Shown here: positions 42,591-52,196 of the stretch, in pieces | How the letters are laid out: each line of letters begins with the position of its first letter | Position numbering within the stretch: position 1 is the first letter of the stretch | Program-made: the position numbers and the translations under genes | The notes under the pieces: model-generated | Database searches by the model: none | Seen by the model: only the letters and a program-made list of their open reading frames with translations | What the model was told of the DNA's origin: nothing | Assembly (NCBI RefSeq): GCF_030813435.1 | Contig: NZ_JAUSUG010000004.1 | Span: 124,001-188,000 of the forward strand | Source of the DNA: Evansella vedderi | GTDB lineage: Bacteria > Bacillota > Bacilli > Bacillales > Salisediminibacteriaceae | Reading direction: 5' to 3' | DNA length: 64,000 bases

Positions 42591-42764
42591 TGATGAAAAG
42601 TTACGAGAGATTTTCTTTCATTTGTTCACATTTGTTTTTTCAGAGCATACATTTCCAATTATTTCTTCTAATACAATAATTCGATTAATTTTTGTACTTG
42701 TTTGATAATTAAAGTAAAATAGAATTCTAACAGTATGTATGTCCAAATTGAAAGGAAGAAAAAA

Positions 42765-44234
42765 ATGAAAAATCCTAAATTAAAAGAACTTCTAGAAAAT
42801 TGGTTATTAGAAGCCTCTATAGATGATATTCAAGAAAAATTTTCCAGTGGGGAGCTTACATCTCGAGAGCTTACACTACTTTATTTAAACAGAATTGCCA
42901 ATGTGGATAAAAAGGAGGGTGGAGTGAATTCCATCTTAGAAGTAAATCCAGACGCATTACAAATTGCTGATGCATTGGATAAAGAAAGGTTTCAAGCTGG
43001 AGCAAGGGGACCTCTACACGGGATACCTGTATTAATTAAAGATAATATTGCTACGAAAGACAAAATGCACACAAGCGCCGGATCATTAGCATTGGCTGAT
43101 TCTTATGCCATTAAGGATGCATTCATTGTTGAGAAATTACGAGAAGCAGGAGCAGTTATTCTCGGAAAAACAAATATGACCGAATGGGCCAACTTCATGA
43201 CGCAAGGAATGCCTAGCGGATATAGTTCAAGGGGAGGTCAGGTAAAAAATCCATATGGAGATCCATTTGATTGTGGCGGCTCCAGTTCGGGCTCTGGAAG
43301 CTCTATTGCAGCCAATTTAGCTGTTGTTGCCGTTGGTACAGAAACATCAGGCTCTATTTTAAGTCCTGCAAGCCAGAACTCATTAGTTGGAGTTAAACCA
43401 ACTGTAGGATTGGTCAGCAGAACTGGCATTATTCCCATTTCCCACACACAAGATACCGCTGGACCAATGGCTCGAACAGTAAAGGATGCAGCTTTGTTAC
43501 TTAATGCGTTGACAGGTTTAGATCCCCAAGATACTGTAACGGGAACGAATGCCGCATATAAGGAATTTGATTTTACTTCCGTATTGGATCCGGATGGCCT
43601 TAAGGGAGCAAAAATAGGCATTGCAAGGGAAACATATTTTGAATATTTAAAAGGAGATAAAGTTTTCCTATTAAACGATGCCATCGAGAAGCTACAAGAA
43701 CTAGGGGCAGAGGTAGTGGATGTGGTGATACCTTCCACAAAGGAAAAATGGACATATGATGTGCTGGTACATGAATTTAAGGTAGGCTTAAACGCCTATT
43801 TGAAGGAATATACTAGCGGAAAGGGTGAAATTCGCTCCTTAGCTGATGTGATTGCCTTTAACTACCGTCAACCTAAAGGGATGTTAAAGTATGGACAAAC
43901 ACTATTAGTGGAAGCAGAAAACACCAGCGGAACCTTAACAGAAGGAAAATATTTAGAAAGCTTAGAGCAAGATCAATACTTATCAAAGGAAGGTGGAATT
44001 GATGCAGCGTTAGTGGAGAATGGGCTAGATGCCATCCTTTTCCCGAACAACTTCGGTGCAGCTATTCCTGCAAAAGCAGGCTATCCATCCGTAACCGTTC
44101 CTTGCGGCTATACTGGAGAAGGAGAGCCAGTTGGAATTACCTTTACGGGTTCCGCTTATTCCGAGGCAACATTATTGAAATTAGCCTACGCGTATGAACA
44201 AGGAACAAAGCACCGTGTTGCGCCTAAGGTTTAA
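42765..44234 (+). CDS. Amidase-signature family hydrolase
   Basis: A 489-residue amidase with the Ser-cisSer-Lys triad: Lys in [10 protein letters not shown], Ser in [15 protein letters not shown] and [12 protein letters not shown]. It is paralogous to GatA only at the family level; lacking gatB/gatC neighbours and with a different C-terminus it is not a second GatA. Such enzymes hydrolyse a range of aliphatic or aromatic amides or peptides. Chosen start ATG 42765 has AAAGGAAG six bases upstream; an ATG at 42735 would give ten extra residues. Single gene with its own terminator. Confidence 0.88.
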   Translation: MKNPKLKELLENWLLEASIDDIQEKFSSGELTSRELTLLYLNRIANVDKKEGGVNSILEVNPDALQIADALDKERFQAGARGPLHGIPVLIKDNIATKDKMHTSAGSLALADSYAIKDAFIVEKLREAGAVILGKTNMTEWANFMTQGMPSGYSSRGGQVKNPYGDPFDCGGSSSGSGSSIAANLAVVAVGTETSGSILSPASQNSLVGVKPTVGLVSRTGIIPISHTQDTAGPMARTVKDAALLLNALTGLDPQDTVTGTNAAYKEFDFTSVLDPDGLKGAKIGIARETYFEYLKGDKVFLLNDAIEKLQELGAEVVDVVIPSTKEKWTYDVLVHEFKVGLNAYLKEYTSGKGEIRSLADVIAFNYRQPKGMLKYGQTLLVEAENTSGTLTEGKYLESLEQDQYLSKEGGIDAALVENGLDAILFPNNFGAAIPAKAGYPSVTVPCGYTGEGEPVGITFTGSAYSEATLLKLAYAYEQGTKHRVAPKV

Positions 44235-44245
44235 ATTTGCTATTG

Positions 44246-44279
44246 AATCACCGTGATTATATATCATGGTGATTTTTTA
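44246..44279 (+). terminator. Terminator after the amidase gene
   Basis: AATCACCGTGAT / ATCATGGTGATT stem followed by TTTTAT. The following 240 bp to 44519 show no other feature I can support. Confidence 0.85.
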
Positions 44280-44519
44280 TGTAGTCCGCTTTTTTTGTGG
44301 CTCCTAGCTTGAGTTCAGTAACCTAGTCGTAGTTACCCAAACCACTCTCTCCTTCCCTTTCCACCACTCCATCCAGGAACAACCAATACAGCCTGTCAAT
44401 ATTATTACCGTTCTTACCAACATACACCTACCATAATTCCAGCTTAAATCCGCACAATAATTAATGGCCTTTACTTTCACTCACAAAAGAAGGTCATTAT
44501 ATATCGGAGGTGTGGTTGA

Positions 44520-44714
44520 ATGGTTAATCAAGGTTTAGCCGTGCATGAAAAAGCAGAACTTCATGAGATGCTTGTATTTAAGACGAACTGTCTTAATAAG
44601 TCGCAAGTGATGCAGAACATGGCAAAGGATTCTCAATTAAAAACCCTTTTACAACAAGACATTCAAGCTTGTGAGAACAATATTCAAATGTTGCAGAAAT
44701 TAGTGAATCAATAA
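44520..44714 (+). CDS. Small spore-coat-like protein
   Basis: A 64-residue helical protein beginning VNQGLAVHEKAELHEMLVF and ending in a Gln-rich helix. It resembles the small coat-associated proteins of the YraG/YraF type found next to CotF-domain genes in Bacillus. GGAGGTG is upstream of the ATG. Only one base separates its stop from the next frame, so the two genes are cotranscribed. Forespore or mother-cell expression is expected but no promoter was identified. Confidence 0.8.
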   Translation: MVNQGLAVHEKAELHEMLVFKTNCLNKSQVMQNMAKDSQLKTLLQQDIQACENNIQMLQKLVNQ

Positions 44715-44729
44715 TTGGAGGGTTTATTT

Positions 44730-45392
44730 ATGAATCAACTGGCTAACCAAATGTCTGACCAGGCTATCGCAACTGACTTGTTATTGTCCGCAAAAGAAGG
44801 AGTAAAAAACTGCGCTTACGCTTTAACCGAAGCCACATCAGATGATGTACGAAAAACGTTGAATCAACAGCTTCAGCAGGCTGTTATCTTTCAGCAAAAG
44901 GTTGCTGACTATATGATTTCCCAAGGCTATTACCATCCGTATAGCTTAAATGAACAAATACAGGTGGATCAAATGACTGCCCAATCAGTCATCCAATATA
45001 GCCAACAGCAACAATCACCAGTTTTTGGGCAACAGCCAACCTTCACCCAATCTCAAAATATGCAACAATCATACCAGCAGTCTCCGGGGCTTGAGGAACA
45101 ATTCATGCAAGGAGCAACGGTGACACCGTCTCAAGCAGCAGGAACAAATACTACAGGGGCACAACCGACTGCATCAGGGTTCAACAACCAGCAAACACAA
45201 CAGACTACTGCTGGAGCAAACAATCAGCAATCCCAAGGAACACCTGATATTAATATAACCATAGAGGACACGGACCCTACCTATGAGCAATCAGTAGATA
45301 CTGACAAACAGTATTATGAGATGGCCGATGAGCTGGATGAAAAGCTATTTTTATTGCCTGAAGGACATGAGGAAAAACCATCTGAAGAGTAA
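44730..45392 (+). CDS. CotF-family spore coat protein
   Basis: A 220-residue protein. Residues 5-80 form the CotF helical domain (SDQAIATDLLLSAKEGVKN..., KVADYMISQGYYHPYSL), followed by a low-complexity Gln/Ser/Thr/Asn region and an acidic tail. The ATG at 44730 lies 7 bases after GGAGGG; an upstream TTG at 44715 would use codons of that site. Coat location is inferred from family. Confidence 0.85.
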   Translation: MNQLANQMSDQAIATDLLLSAKEGVKNCAYALTEATSDDVRKTLNQQLQQAVIFQQKVADYMISQGYYHPYSLNEQIQVDQMTAQSVIQYSQQQQSPVFGQQPTFTQSQNMQQSYQQSPGLEEQFMQGATVTPSQAAGTNTTGAQPTASGFNNQQTQQTTAGANNQQSQGTPDINITIEDTDPTYEQSVDTDKQYYEMADELDEKLFLLPEGHEEKPSEE

Positions 45393-45422
45393 CAACACTA
45401 CCTTTCCGATTTAATACAAAGA

Positions 45423-45453
45423 AGGGAACTACGGTAATCATCCGTAGTTCCCT
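45423..45453. terminator. Hairpin between convergent genes
   Basis: Perfect 12-bp stem AGGGAACTACGG / CCGTAGTTCCCT with a 7-nt loop. It overlaps the end of the minus-strand nucleotidyltransferase gene and follows the coat genes; U-tracts are weak. Confidence 0.7.
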
Positions 45454-46018
45454 AATATGAAATTTTAACCATTGGCCAAGCTTCTTTCCATTTTTTTGTT
45501 GTAACTCTTTTTATGTATACATCCTTCAGCTTTCCTTCTTTAAAAAGTGGTGTCGGATGAACTTCCATACGGAGAACATCCTCTATCCCATGGGGTGCCG
45601 TTAAAACCACCTCTTCATTAACGTTTACCTTCAATCCTAATGCCGTTACAGTTTCAGGAAATTTAGAAATACCTTCTTCTGAAGAACGATATGGAGGAAG
45701 GCCGTTAATATGATGCATTCTAGCCTGATTTTTCACTGACCAAGGAATATTAGGATTAAGCTCACCCAACTGTTGTTCTAGTTTCTTTTCCTCCTGCTCA
45801 TTTACATTAGACGGATCGAAGTAAATAACATCTACATCTTCCATAGGAGTTCTTGTTTCATAGCCATGTAAGATATCCCAAATCTTCGACCTGACAAAAC
45901 CTGCGCAAACCCACCAATCTGGTAACTCCAGCCTTCTAACCGTGAGCAAAACCTTCATTACCCAAGGATCATTTTCAACTAGTTGAATAATGTCTTTTTC
46001 ATTTTCTATAATCCCCAT
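45452..46018 (-). CDS. Nucleotidyltransferase-like family protein (DUF925)
   Basis: A 188-residue protein of the COG3575 nucleotidyltransferase group. WVCAGFVRSKIWDILHG near residues 36-52 and the acidic pair in MEDVDVIYFD (about residues 58-67) form the typical NTase core; the rest shows WSVKNQARMHH. The donor and acceptor are unknown. It is 2 bp after yebG and likely cotranscribed with yebE-yebG, an addition not found in the classical B. subtilis order. Confidence 0.8.
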   Translation of the reverse strand: MGIIENEKDIIQLVENDPWVMKVLLTVRRLELPDWWVCAGFVRSKIWDILHGYETRTPMEDVDVIYFDPSNVNEQEEKKLEQQLGELNPNIPWSVKNQARMHHINGLPPYRSSEEGISKFPETVTALGLKVNVNEEVVLTAPHGIEDVLRMEVHPTPLFKEGKLKDVYIKRVTTKKWKEAWPMVKISY

Positions 46019-46020
46019 CT

Positions 46021-46227
46021 TTAAGTCTCCTCACGTTTCCCTTCAAAAACAATTTGCTGCCTTGCCACTTCTACCTCTATTTTTCCATTTTTCTTCACTT
46101 CTTTTAAAACCGGTTCCTCCATTCGCCTTACGGGTAGATAGCCCTCTTTTTTCATCCTATTAAGGCAGTCATTAATGGATTCCCCTTCTTCGACGGTAAA
46201 CCGTTTCTTTTTAGATTGTTTTCCCAT
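46021..46227 (-). CDS. yebG: NETI-motif small protein (YebG)
   Basis: A 68-residue basic protein with the conserved FTVEEGESINDCLNRMKKEGY segment; the NETI tetrapeptide has become GESI here. Found beside yebE, upstream of pur genes, in Bacillus. Function unknown. Confidence 0.85.
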   Translation of the reverse strand: MGKQSKKKRFTVEEGESINDCLNRMKKEGYLPVRRMEEPVLKEVKKNGKIEVEVARQQIVFEGKREET

Positions 46228-46233
46228 ATAAAA

Positions 46234-46773
46234 TTATCTTCGCACTCCTTTCACCCAGAATCCACCAAAAAATGCCTTCGTTTCATGAGAAATAATAAAG
46301 GCGTGGGGGTCTAGATCCTTCACTGTTTTATAAAGGGCTGCTTCTGACTTTCTAGATGTTAAGATTTCCATCATCAATCGTTCTCCCTCTCTTCCATAGG
46401 CGACCCAGTTAGTTACTCCGTATCCTTTATCACGTAGAGCATTAGGGATGTCCGGCTCATATTCTTTTGTAATTACATTAACTGTAATATAACCTAAAGC
46501 TAATTTCTCCTCTAGCTTCATACCTACTAGAACACCAATAGCGTAGCCGATAGCATAGGCAATTAAATTATGTATTTGTCCAAGATTGTCCAACACTAAC
46601 CCTAATCCCACAATATAAATAATTACCTCTATAATACTTACGGTTGCAGCAAAATAACGCTGTCCCTTAAGAGTGAAGATCATTCTAATAGTAAACAAAG
46701 TAACATAAATGATATTGATCACTAAGATAATAACGATCATACCCACAGCATTTTCAAGAATAGTATTGAGCAT
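46234..46773 (-). CDS. yebE: DUF2179 membrane protein YebE (UPF0316)
   Basis: Three N-terminal transmembrane segments (about residues 9-32, 40-60 and 68-86) followed by a soluble DUF2179 domain ([19 protein letters not shown] ... [22 protein letters not shown]). The family is UPF0316; function unknown. Overlap-free and close to yebG; bpsB lies upstream on the same strand 57 bp away. Confidence 0.92.
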   Translation of the reverse strand: MLNTILENAVGMIVIILVINIIYVTLFTIRMIFTLKGQRYFAATVSIIEVIIYIVGLGLVLDNLGQIHNLIAYAIGYAIGVLVGMKLEEKLALGYITVNVITKEYEPDIPNALRDKGYGVTNWVAYGREGERLMMEILTSRKSEAALYKTVKDLDPHAFIISHETKAFFGGFWVKGVRR

Positions 46774-46830
46774 AAAACCAATCCCCCTATTTTAAACTCT
46801 CGTTTTTCTCCAACTCCCATAATCCCATGA

Positions 46831-47346
46831 TTACTCTTGATTTAAAAGTCTTAATGCCTCGTCCTCTTGAGGAATTCTTATTAATAACAAAAATGCAGCA
46901 TTTAATAATGTGAAAAGTATTGCTGTCATATAAGCACCAAACAATAGGGGAAGGATCAATAACTCCATTGCTACCACCCAATAATTAGGGTGACTAACCC
47001 ATTTGTAAGGTCCTTTTTTCACTATTTTTTCACCTGGTAAAACAATTATTTTCGTATTCCAATACCTTCCTAAGGAAACTAAAACCCAGAATCGAATAAT
47101 TTGGACAGTGAAAAAAGCAATACCTAGCACGAGCCACCATGGTATAAGCTCAGCTTCACGATACCAAACTTCTGCTGTTAAGAAAACAAAAAAACTCCCG
47201 TGTAACAAAACTACCAAAAGATAATGTTCCTCACCGAATTCCTTGGCTCCTCGACCTTTCATCCATATTTCATTCCTCCGTGCAATAAACAGCTCCATTC
47301 CCCGCTGAAACATAACAACAGCAAGTACTATCCAATATATCGTCAT
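46831..47346 (-). CDS. bpsB: Isoprenylcysteine methyltransferase-like BpsB (YpbQ)
   Basis: A 171-residue integral membrane methyltransferase of the ICMT type, with five or so hydrophobic segments and the conserved GPYKWVSHPNYW SAM/substrate segment around residues 112-123. B. subtilis BpsB O-methylates alkylpyrones made by BpsA. Its ATG overlaps the bpsA stop (ATGA), and the pairing supports the assignment. Confidence 0.92.
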   Translation of the reverse strand: MTIYWIVLAVVMFQRGMELFIARRNEIWMKGRGAKEFGEEHYLLVVLLHGSFFVFLTAEVWYREAELIPWWLVLGIAFFTVQIIRFWVLVSLGRYWNTKIIVLPGEKIVKKGPYKWVSHPNYWVVAMELLILPLLFGAYMTAILFTLLNAAFLLLIRIPQEDEALRLLNQE

Positions 47347-48440
47347 TCACTATCCCTCCATTCGAGTAGTAATAATTCAGAGCTAAACCCCGGCCCTAAT
47401 GCGGTCATTAACCCTAAGTCTCCTTGTTCAGGTCCTTGGGTCATAAATTCCTTTAATACATAAAGTATCGTCGCTGATGACATATTTCCAAAATTTTTAA
47501 GGATTGTCCTAGCAGTTTCTGTCATTCCCCTATCGTATCCTAATGCTTTTTCATAGCTATCTAACACCTTTTTACCACCTGGGTGTGCCACAAAATGACC
47601 AATCTGTTGCAGCTCTATATTTTTTTCTAACAAAAAGGTTTCTATATTAGGCTTTAACCATTGCTGAACAATGGTAGGGATATCCTTAGAGAAAATCACT
47701 TGAAGTCCATGATCATTTACGTGCCACCCCATCACATCCAATGAGTTCTTCATTAAAGTAGACTGAGTCCCTAATATGCTAGGTACAGGTTTTTTACTTA
47801 ACTTTTCCCCTTTCACCACCTCATCACCAACGATAAGGGCACAGGAAACACCATCAGCAAATAATGATGTACCCACTAAATTGCTTTTTCTCGTATCGTC
47901 CTTCTGAAACGTCAGACTACAAAGCTCCACACACAATAAAAGAACCTTTGCATTTGGGTATGCTAAACAGTATTCATAGGCCCTGCTCATTCCCGCTCCT
48001 CCACCAGCACAGCCAAGCCCCCACAAAGGGATACGTTTTGTATGTTGGGAGAAAGAGAGTTCATTCATAATCCATGCGTCAATCGTTGGAGTTGCTATCC
48101 CCGAGCTTGAAACGAAAAAAATTGCATCAATATCATCCACATATATTATTTTGTTAAGAAACTTTTTATCACTTAAACAACTTTCGATTGCCTCTACCCC
48201 TAACTCAACTGAATGTTGTATGTATAAATTATTTTTTTCCTCAAAAGAGTGGGAGTCTTTAAACCATTCTTTTGGTACTACAAAATGCCGTTTATGGATT
48301 TGTCCATTATTGAAAATGGTTAATAATCGTTCAATATCAGCAAAGGAATCTTTGAACAACTCCTTTACTACCTCCTCCGTTTCCGAGTTGCTTATTTTAT
48401 AAGGCGGGATGGCAGTACTTACAGAAACAATACTTGGCAT
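47343..48440 (-). CDS. bpsA: Type III polyketide synthase BpsA, alkylpyrone synthase
   Basis: Chalcone-synthase-like enzyme of 365 aa (same length as in B. subtilis) that extends acyl-CoA with malonyl-CoA to triketide pyrones. The catalytic Cys is in GLGCAGGGAGMSRA, His in FVAHPGGKK and Asn in ILKNFGNMSSATI. The ATG at 48440 has AAGGAGGG upstream; the longer frame to 48524 has no such support. Ends before a terminator-like region and pairs with bpsB. Products are likely alkylpyrones found in membranes or spores. Confidence 0.94.
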   Translation of the reverse strand: MPSIVSVSTAIPPYKISNSETEEVVKELFKDSFADIERLLTIFNNGQIHKRHFVVPKEWFKDSHSFEEKNNLYIQHSVELGVEAIESCLSDKKFLNKIIYVDDIDAIFFVSSSGIATPTIDAWIMNELSFSQHTKRIPLWGLGCAGGGAGMSRAYEYCLAYPNAKVLLLCVELCSLTFQKDDTRKSNLVGTSLFADGVSCALIVGDEVVKGEKLSKKPVPSILGTQSTLMKNSLDVMGWHVNDHGLQVIFSKDIPTIVQQWLKPNIETFLLEKNIELQQIGHFVAHPGGKKVLDSYEKALGYDRGMTETARTILKNFGNMSSATILYVLKEFMTQGPEQGDLGLMTALGPGFSSELLLLEWRDSE

Positions 48441-48502
48441 AAAATTCGCCCTCCTTGCATTTCTTTTTACATTATTTTGCCAAATATAGTTTATTTCATC
48501 CA

Positions 48503-48537
48503 AAACAAAAACCCCCATCATCAATTATGATGATGGG
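48503..48537 (-). terminator. Terminator after pbuG
   Basis: CCCATCATCA / TGATGATGGG perfect 10-bp stem followed by GGTTTTTG on the minus strand. Confidence 0.85.
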
Positions 48538-48547
48538 AGTCTCTTTT

Positions 48548-49858
48548 CTAATCATGAAAAACGAAGTAAAGGATAAATACAAAGAATAGTCCGTACATTA
48601 TTGGATGTACTTCTTTTCCTCTTCCTTTAGCAAGCATGGTAATAGGATACATTACAAACCCAAGTGCAATACCTGTTGCAATGCTATAGGTTAACGGCAT
48701 TGCAATTACTGTTAAAAATGCCGGAACTGCAATTTCAAACTTTTTCCAATCAATATTCCCTAAAGCTCCAGCCATTAAAATACCAACTACGATTAGAGCT
48801 GGTGCAGTAACAGCGGATGTAACTACTGCTAACAATGGAGAGAACCATAGTGCAATTAAGAAAAGAACTCCTGTTACAATCGACGCAAACCCCGTTCTAG
48901 CACCTGCGGCAATACCAGAAGACGATTCAATGTATGCTGTTGTTGTTGATGTACCAAGAACAGCACCAACGACTGATGCAGATGAATCGGCTAATAATGC
49001 CTTTTGTGCACGTGGAAGTTTATTGTCTTTTACGAAACCTGCTTGGTTGGCTACTGCATAAAGTGTTCCAGCAGTATCAAAGAAATCCACGAATAAGAAC
49101 GTTAAAATTACAATAATTAAGTTTAGTGTAAAAATTTCAGCTAAAGATTGCTCTGCAAAAGGTTGTAAAAATGCTCCAAAGGTCGGTGCAAGACTTGGGA
49201 TAGCACCCACTACACCAGCAGGCATATCTATAAGGTTAAATATAATCCCAGCGATAGCTGTAATAATCATTCCGTAGAAAATACCACCACGAAGGCCCAT
49301 GGCCATTAAGACAACTGTTATAACAACACCAAAGATTGCTAATAAAGTGTTCCCATTTGTGAAGTCACCTAAAGTTACAATCGTTGCTTCAGAAAGAACA
49401 ATAATGTCAGCTCCTTGAAGCCCAATAAAAGCAATGAATAAACCAATCCCTGCAGCGGCTGCATATTTTAACTCTGCTGGGATTGCATTTATAATTATTT
49501 CACGAACCCCAACTACAGTAATTATGATAAAAATAATACCTGAGATAAAAACCCCTAGTAAGGCTGTTTGCCAAGGAATACCTAATCCAATAACTACGGA
49601 AAATGTAAAGAATGCATTAAGCCCCATTCCCGGCGCTAAGGCAATTGGATATTTTGCAACTACACCCATAATAATCGTACCAATAGCTGCAGCTAGTGCC
49701 GTTGCCACAAATACCGCACCCTCGTCCATACCAGAAATACCAAGATAGTATGGGTTAACAAACAAGATATAAGCCATTGCTAAGAAGGTTGTAAGTCCAC
49801 CTAATGACTCTCGTTTGTAGTCTGTGCCTAACTCTTTGAATTGGAAATATCGATCCAT
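48548..49858 (-). CDS. pbuG: Guanine/hypoxanthine permease PbuG
   Basis: NCS2-family (AzgA-like) purine base transporter, 436 aa, with about 13 membrane segments. GGLTTFLAMAYILFVNP at the N-terminus, GMGLNAFFTFSVV, and VDFFDTAGTLYAVANQ are hallmarks. It imports hypoxanthine and guanine, giving the ligands sensed by its own riboswitch. Monocistronic, with riboswitch and PurBox region upstream and terminator downstream. Confidence 0.95.
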   Translation of the reverse strand: MDRYFQFKELGTDYKRESLGGLTTFLAMAYILFVNPYYLGISGMDEGAVFVATALAAAIGTIIMGVVAKYPIALAPGMGLNAFFTFSVVIGLGIPWQTALLGVFISGIIFIIITVVGVREIIINAIPAELKYAAAAGIGLFIAFIGLQGADIIVLSEATIVTLGDFTNGNTLLAIFGVVITVVLMAMGLRGGIFYGMIITAIAGIIFNLIDMPAGVVGAIPSLAPTFGAFLQPFAEQSLAEIFTLNLIIVILTFLFVDFFDTAGTLYAVANQAGFVKDNKLPRAQKALLADSSASVVGAVLGTSTTTAYIESSSGIAAGARTGFASIVTGVLFLIALWFSPLLAVVTSAVTAPALIVVGILMAGALGNIDWKKFEIAVPAFLTVIAMPLTYSIATGIALGFVMYPITMLAKGRGKEVHPIMYGLFFVFILYFVFHD

Positions 49859-49895
49859 CGTATATTACTCTCCTTTAATTAGATTGACCCCTGTA

Positions 49896-49930
49896 AAATA
49901 AAAGCTCCGAGTCATAATAGGACCCGGAGC
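49896..49930 (-). terminator. Riboswitch-controlled terminator of the pbuG leader
   Basis: GCTCCGGGTC / GACTCGGAGC stem with G-U pair, then TTTTATTTTA, between aptamer and pbuG. Confidence 0.9.
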
Positions 49931-49996
49931 AAAAGGAGCTTGACTATGTAAATGAAGCATAACAAAATAGAGGATTCTCTAAATAGCCATGATTCA

Positions 49997-50063
49997 TTCG
50001 TAGTCAAGCTATTTACGGCAGCTCGGTAGAAACTTACGGGCCCTATTCCCGAAATTATACGAA
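49997..50063 (-). ncRNA. Purine riboswitch (guanine class) in the pbuG leader
   Basis: P1 TTCGTA / TACGAA, P2 CGGG-AATAGGG-CCCG, J2/3 GTTTCTACC, L3 CCGTAAA and GACTACG on the minus strand. Specificity base is C. The L2 loop reads AATAGGG instead of the usual ATATGG core, one base different from the purE copy. Confidence 0.93.
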
Positions 50064-50093
50064 CATTCGGCGGAAACACTTATTCTAACTACA

Positions 50094-50171
50094 AGTATAC
50101 GAACTTGAGTCGAAAGTGTCAACAGTAAAAACGAATGTTTTCTATAAAACCCGCTATGAATATTCGTATTT
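50094..50171 (-). promoter_or_regulatory. pbuG promoter with PurBox-like inverted pair
   Basis: -35 TTGACA (50117-50122) and -10 TATACT (50094-50099) at 17 bp spacing. Upstream, AAAAACGAATGTT (50127-50139) and inverted AAATACGAATATT (50159-50171) lie 19 bp apart. They resemble PurBoxes with ACGAAT in place of CCGAAC, so PurR affinity may be lower than at purE. Confidence 0.7.
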
Positions 50172-50179
50172 TCGGAATA

Positions 50180-51715
50180 TTACTCCCATTCAATTGTGGA
50201 AGGTGGTTTCGAAGTAATGTCATACACTACACGATTGACATTTTTCACTTCATTTACGATACGCGTTGAAATTATCTCTAGTACTTCATAAGGGATTCTA
50301 GCCCAATCGGATGTCATACCATCAATGGAGGTTACTGCTCGGATTCCAACGGTATAATCATACGTTCTCGCATCCCCCATTACACCTACACTTCTCATAT
50401 CCGGTAATGCTGTGAAGTATTGCCAAATTTCTCGATCTAGACCTGCTTTCTTAATCTCTTCCCGAAGAATGGCATCTGATTCACGAACGATTTCTAACTT
50501 TTCTTCTGTAATTTCACCTAATACACGAATACCCAAACCAGGTCCAGGGAATGGTTGCCTCCAAACAATTTCATCTGGTAAACCTAGCTCTGTACCAACT
50601 TCACGAACTTCATCCTTAAACAATGTATTTAATGGCTCAATAAGGGTAAATTTCATATCCTCTGGAAGACCACCCACATTATGGTGGGACTTTATTGTTT
50701 GGGCAGTTTCCGTACCACTTTCAATAATGTCCGTATATAACGTACCTTGTGCAAGGAAGTCCACATCCTTTAGCTTACCCGCTTCTTCTTCAAATACGTA
50801 TATAAATTCATTTCCGATAATTTTTCTTTTCTTTTCTGGGTCTTTTACTCCCTCAAGCTTAGATAGGAATCTTTCTTGTGCGTCGATTTTAATTACATTC
50901 ATATCGAAGCCTTCGGAGAAGGTTTTCATTACGCTTTCTGCTTCTCCTTTTCGCAGAAGCCCGTGGTCAATAAACATACATACTAATTGGTCACCAATCG
51001 CCTTATGAATTAATGCAGCTACAACAGAGGAATCTACCCCACCACTTAACGCACAGAGAACCTTACGTTCACCTACTAATTCACGGACCTTTTCAATCTC
51101 CATCTCAATAAAGTTTTCCATTGACCAATTGCCTTCACATTTACAAATGTTATAGACAAAGTTTTTCAGCATATCATTTCCATATTGAGAGTGACGCACC
51201 TCTGGATGGAATTGTACTCCATAAAGACCACGACTTTCATCACTCATTGCCGCAACCGGACAGGAAACATTGGTAGCATCTACGGTAAAGCCTTCAGGTG
51301 GTTCTACTACCAAATCTCCGTGGCTCATCCAAACCGATTGCTTGTCCTCCAACCCATCATATAATTGGCTCTTATTTTCAATGGAAATCATTGCTTTTCC
51401 ATATTCTCGGTGGTTGGCAGCTTCTACTCTACCTTTAAAATGATGAGTCATGAGCTGCATACCATAACAAATCCCTAAAACAGGGATTCCTAAATCAAAG
51501 ATCCTTTCATCACATCGGGGTGCTCCCTCCGCATAGACACTATTAGGTCCACCAGAAAAAATAATCCCACTTGGGTTCATCTCTTTAATTTCTTCTACGG
51601 TCAGCTTATGGGAATGTAACTCACTGAAAACCCCTAGATCCCTAATCCTTCTAGCGATTAATTGATTGTATTGTCCCCCAAAATCAAGCACAACAATTTT
51701 CTCTTTAATTTCCAT
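50180..51715 (-). CDS. guaA: GMP synthase (glutamine-hydrolysing)
   Basis: Converts XMP to GMP, 511 aa. The N-terminal class I glutaminase domain has GICYGMQLM (Cys nucleophile) and the His-Glu pair in [10 protein letters not shown]; the PP-loop of the synthetase domain is [13 protein letters not shown], and the dimerisation domain closes the protein ([14 protein letters not shown]). ATG 51715 has AAGGTGG seven bases before it; a GTG directly upstream is less likely. Transcription is governed by the leader riboswitch. Confidence 0.96.
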   Translation of the reverse strand: MEIKEKIVVLDFGGQYNQLIARRIRDLGVFSELHSHKLTVEEIKEMNPSGIIFSGGPNSVYAEGAPRCDERIFDLGIPVLGICYGMQLMTHHFKGRVEAANHREYGKAMISIENKSQLYDGLEDKQSVWMSHGDLVVEPPEGFTVDATNVSCPVAAMSDESRGLYGVQFHPEVRHSQYGNDMLKNFVYNICKCEGNWSMENFIEMEIEKVRELVGERKVLCALSGGVDSSVVAALIHKAIGDQLVCMFIDHGLLRKGEAESVMKTFSEGFDMNVIKIDAQERFLSKLEGVKDPEKKRKIIGNEFIYVFEEEAGKLKDVDFLAQGTLYTDIIESGTETAQTIKSHHNVGGLPEDMKFTLIEPLNTLFKDEVREVGTELGLPDEIVWRQPFPGPGLGIRVLGEITEEKLEIVRESDAILREEIKKAGLDREIWQYFTALPDMRSVGVMGDARTYDYTVGIRAVTSIDGMTSDWARIPYEVLEIISTRIVNEVKNVNRVVYDITSKPPSTIEWE

Positions 51716-51770
51716 CACTTATCCACCTTTTCATATAATTTCACTCGATCCTTGTCGTTCCTATAAGTAT

Positions 51771-51843
51771 AAACGTTATAACGTTTTTCATTCATAGAGG
51801 CTAACGCAAAAAGAATAGTTTTTAACCTTTTGCGTTAGCCTCT
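51771..51843 (-). promoter_or_regulatory. guaA 5' leader palindrome and long hairpin
   Basis: AAACGTTATAACGTTT (51771-51786) is a perfect 16-bp palindrome. Next to it, AGAGGCTAACGCAAAA (51796-51811) pairs perfectly with 51828-51843. Both lie after the riboswitch terminator and before the guaA ribosome site. No U-tract follows the hairpin on the guaA strand, so it is not an ordinary terminator. Confidence 0.5.
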
Positions 51844-51896
51844 AAGTATTTGCGATGAGCGATACAAACACCTTCACTAATTCCATTCCCTGGTTG

Positions 51897-51951
51897 AAAA
51901 ATAAAAAACTAGAACCCTACCCGTGAATAATTCACGAAGGCAGAATTCTAG
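51897..51951 (-). terminator. Riboswitch-controlled terminator of the guaA leader
   Basis: On the minus strand CTAGAATTCTGCC pairs with GGTAGGGTTCTAG (13 bp, some G-U) around an inner CGTGAAT/ATTCACG hairpin, followed by TTTTTTATTTTT. Confidence 0.88.
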
Positions 51952-52007
51952 CTTTCTATTAAAAAAGCACTGGAGCTAGATAAGTTATCGTCTTATCCCT
52001 TGAAATC

Positions 52008-52081
52008 TACCTTCATAGTCAGGTCATTTTACGGTAACCTGGTAGAGACTCTTAGGCCATATTCCTAAGGATATATGAGGT
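52008..52081 (-). ncRNA. Purine riboswitch (guanine class) in the guaA leader
   Basis: Core on the minus strand: TCATATAT, P2 TTAGG-AATATGG-CCTAA, a J2/3 reading GTCTCTACC (one base unlike GTTTCTACC), L3 ACCGTAAA and CTGACTATGA. P1 pairs TCATA/TATGA and extends with ACC/GGT past a bulged A. Specificity base is C. The 579-bp gap 51719-52297 is thus leader plus promoter region of guaA. Confidence 0.92.
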
Positions 52082-52149
52082 AAGGCAACAATATTCATTT
52101 GGCAGTTTATACGAAAACTATGTTTTAATACATCGTTTATTTTCAAACC

Positions 52150-52196
52150 AAGTTGATTGAAGCGCAAGGCATAGTGCCTGAAGCGTAAATCAACTT
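52150..52196. other. Hairpin upstream of the guaA riboswitch
   Basis: AAGTTGATT / AATCAACTT (9 bp) encloses AGGCA/TGCCT. It lies between the end of the transglutaminase operon and the guaA riboswitch and could end that operon, though the U-tract is weak. Confidence 0.4.

Noticed and set aside
42765-44234. A second GatA
   Set aside because: Different C-terminal part and no GatB or GatC partner; a full gatCAB is present at 15.5-18.8 kb.
51796-51843. Second terminator before guaA
   Set aside because: A perfect stem but no U-tract after it on the guaA strand, and it would cut off guaA constitutively.
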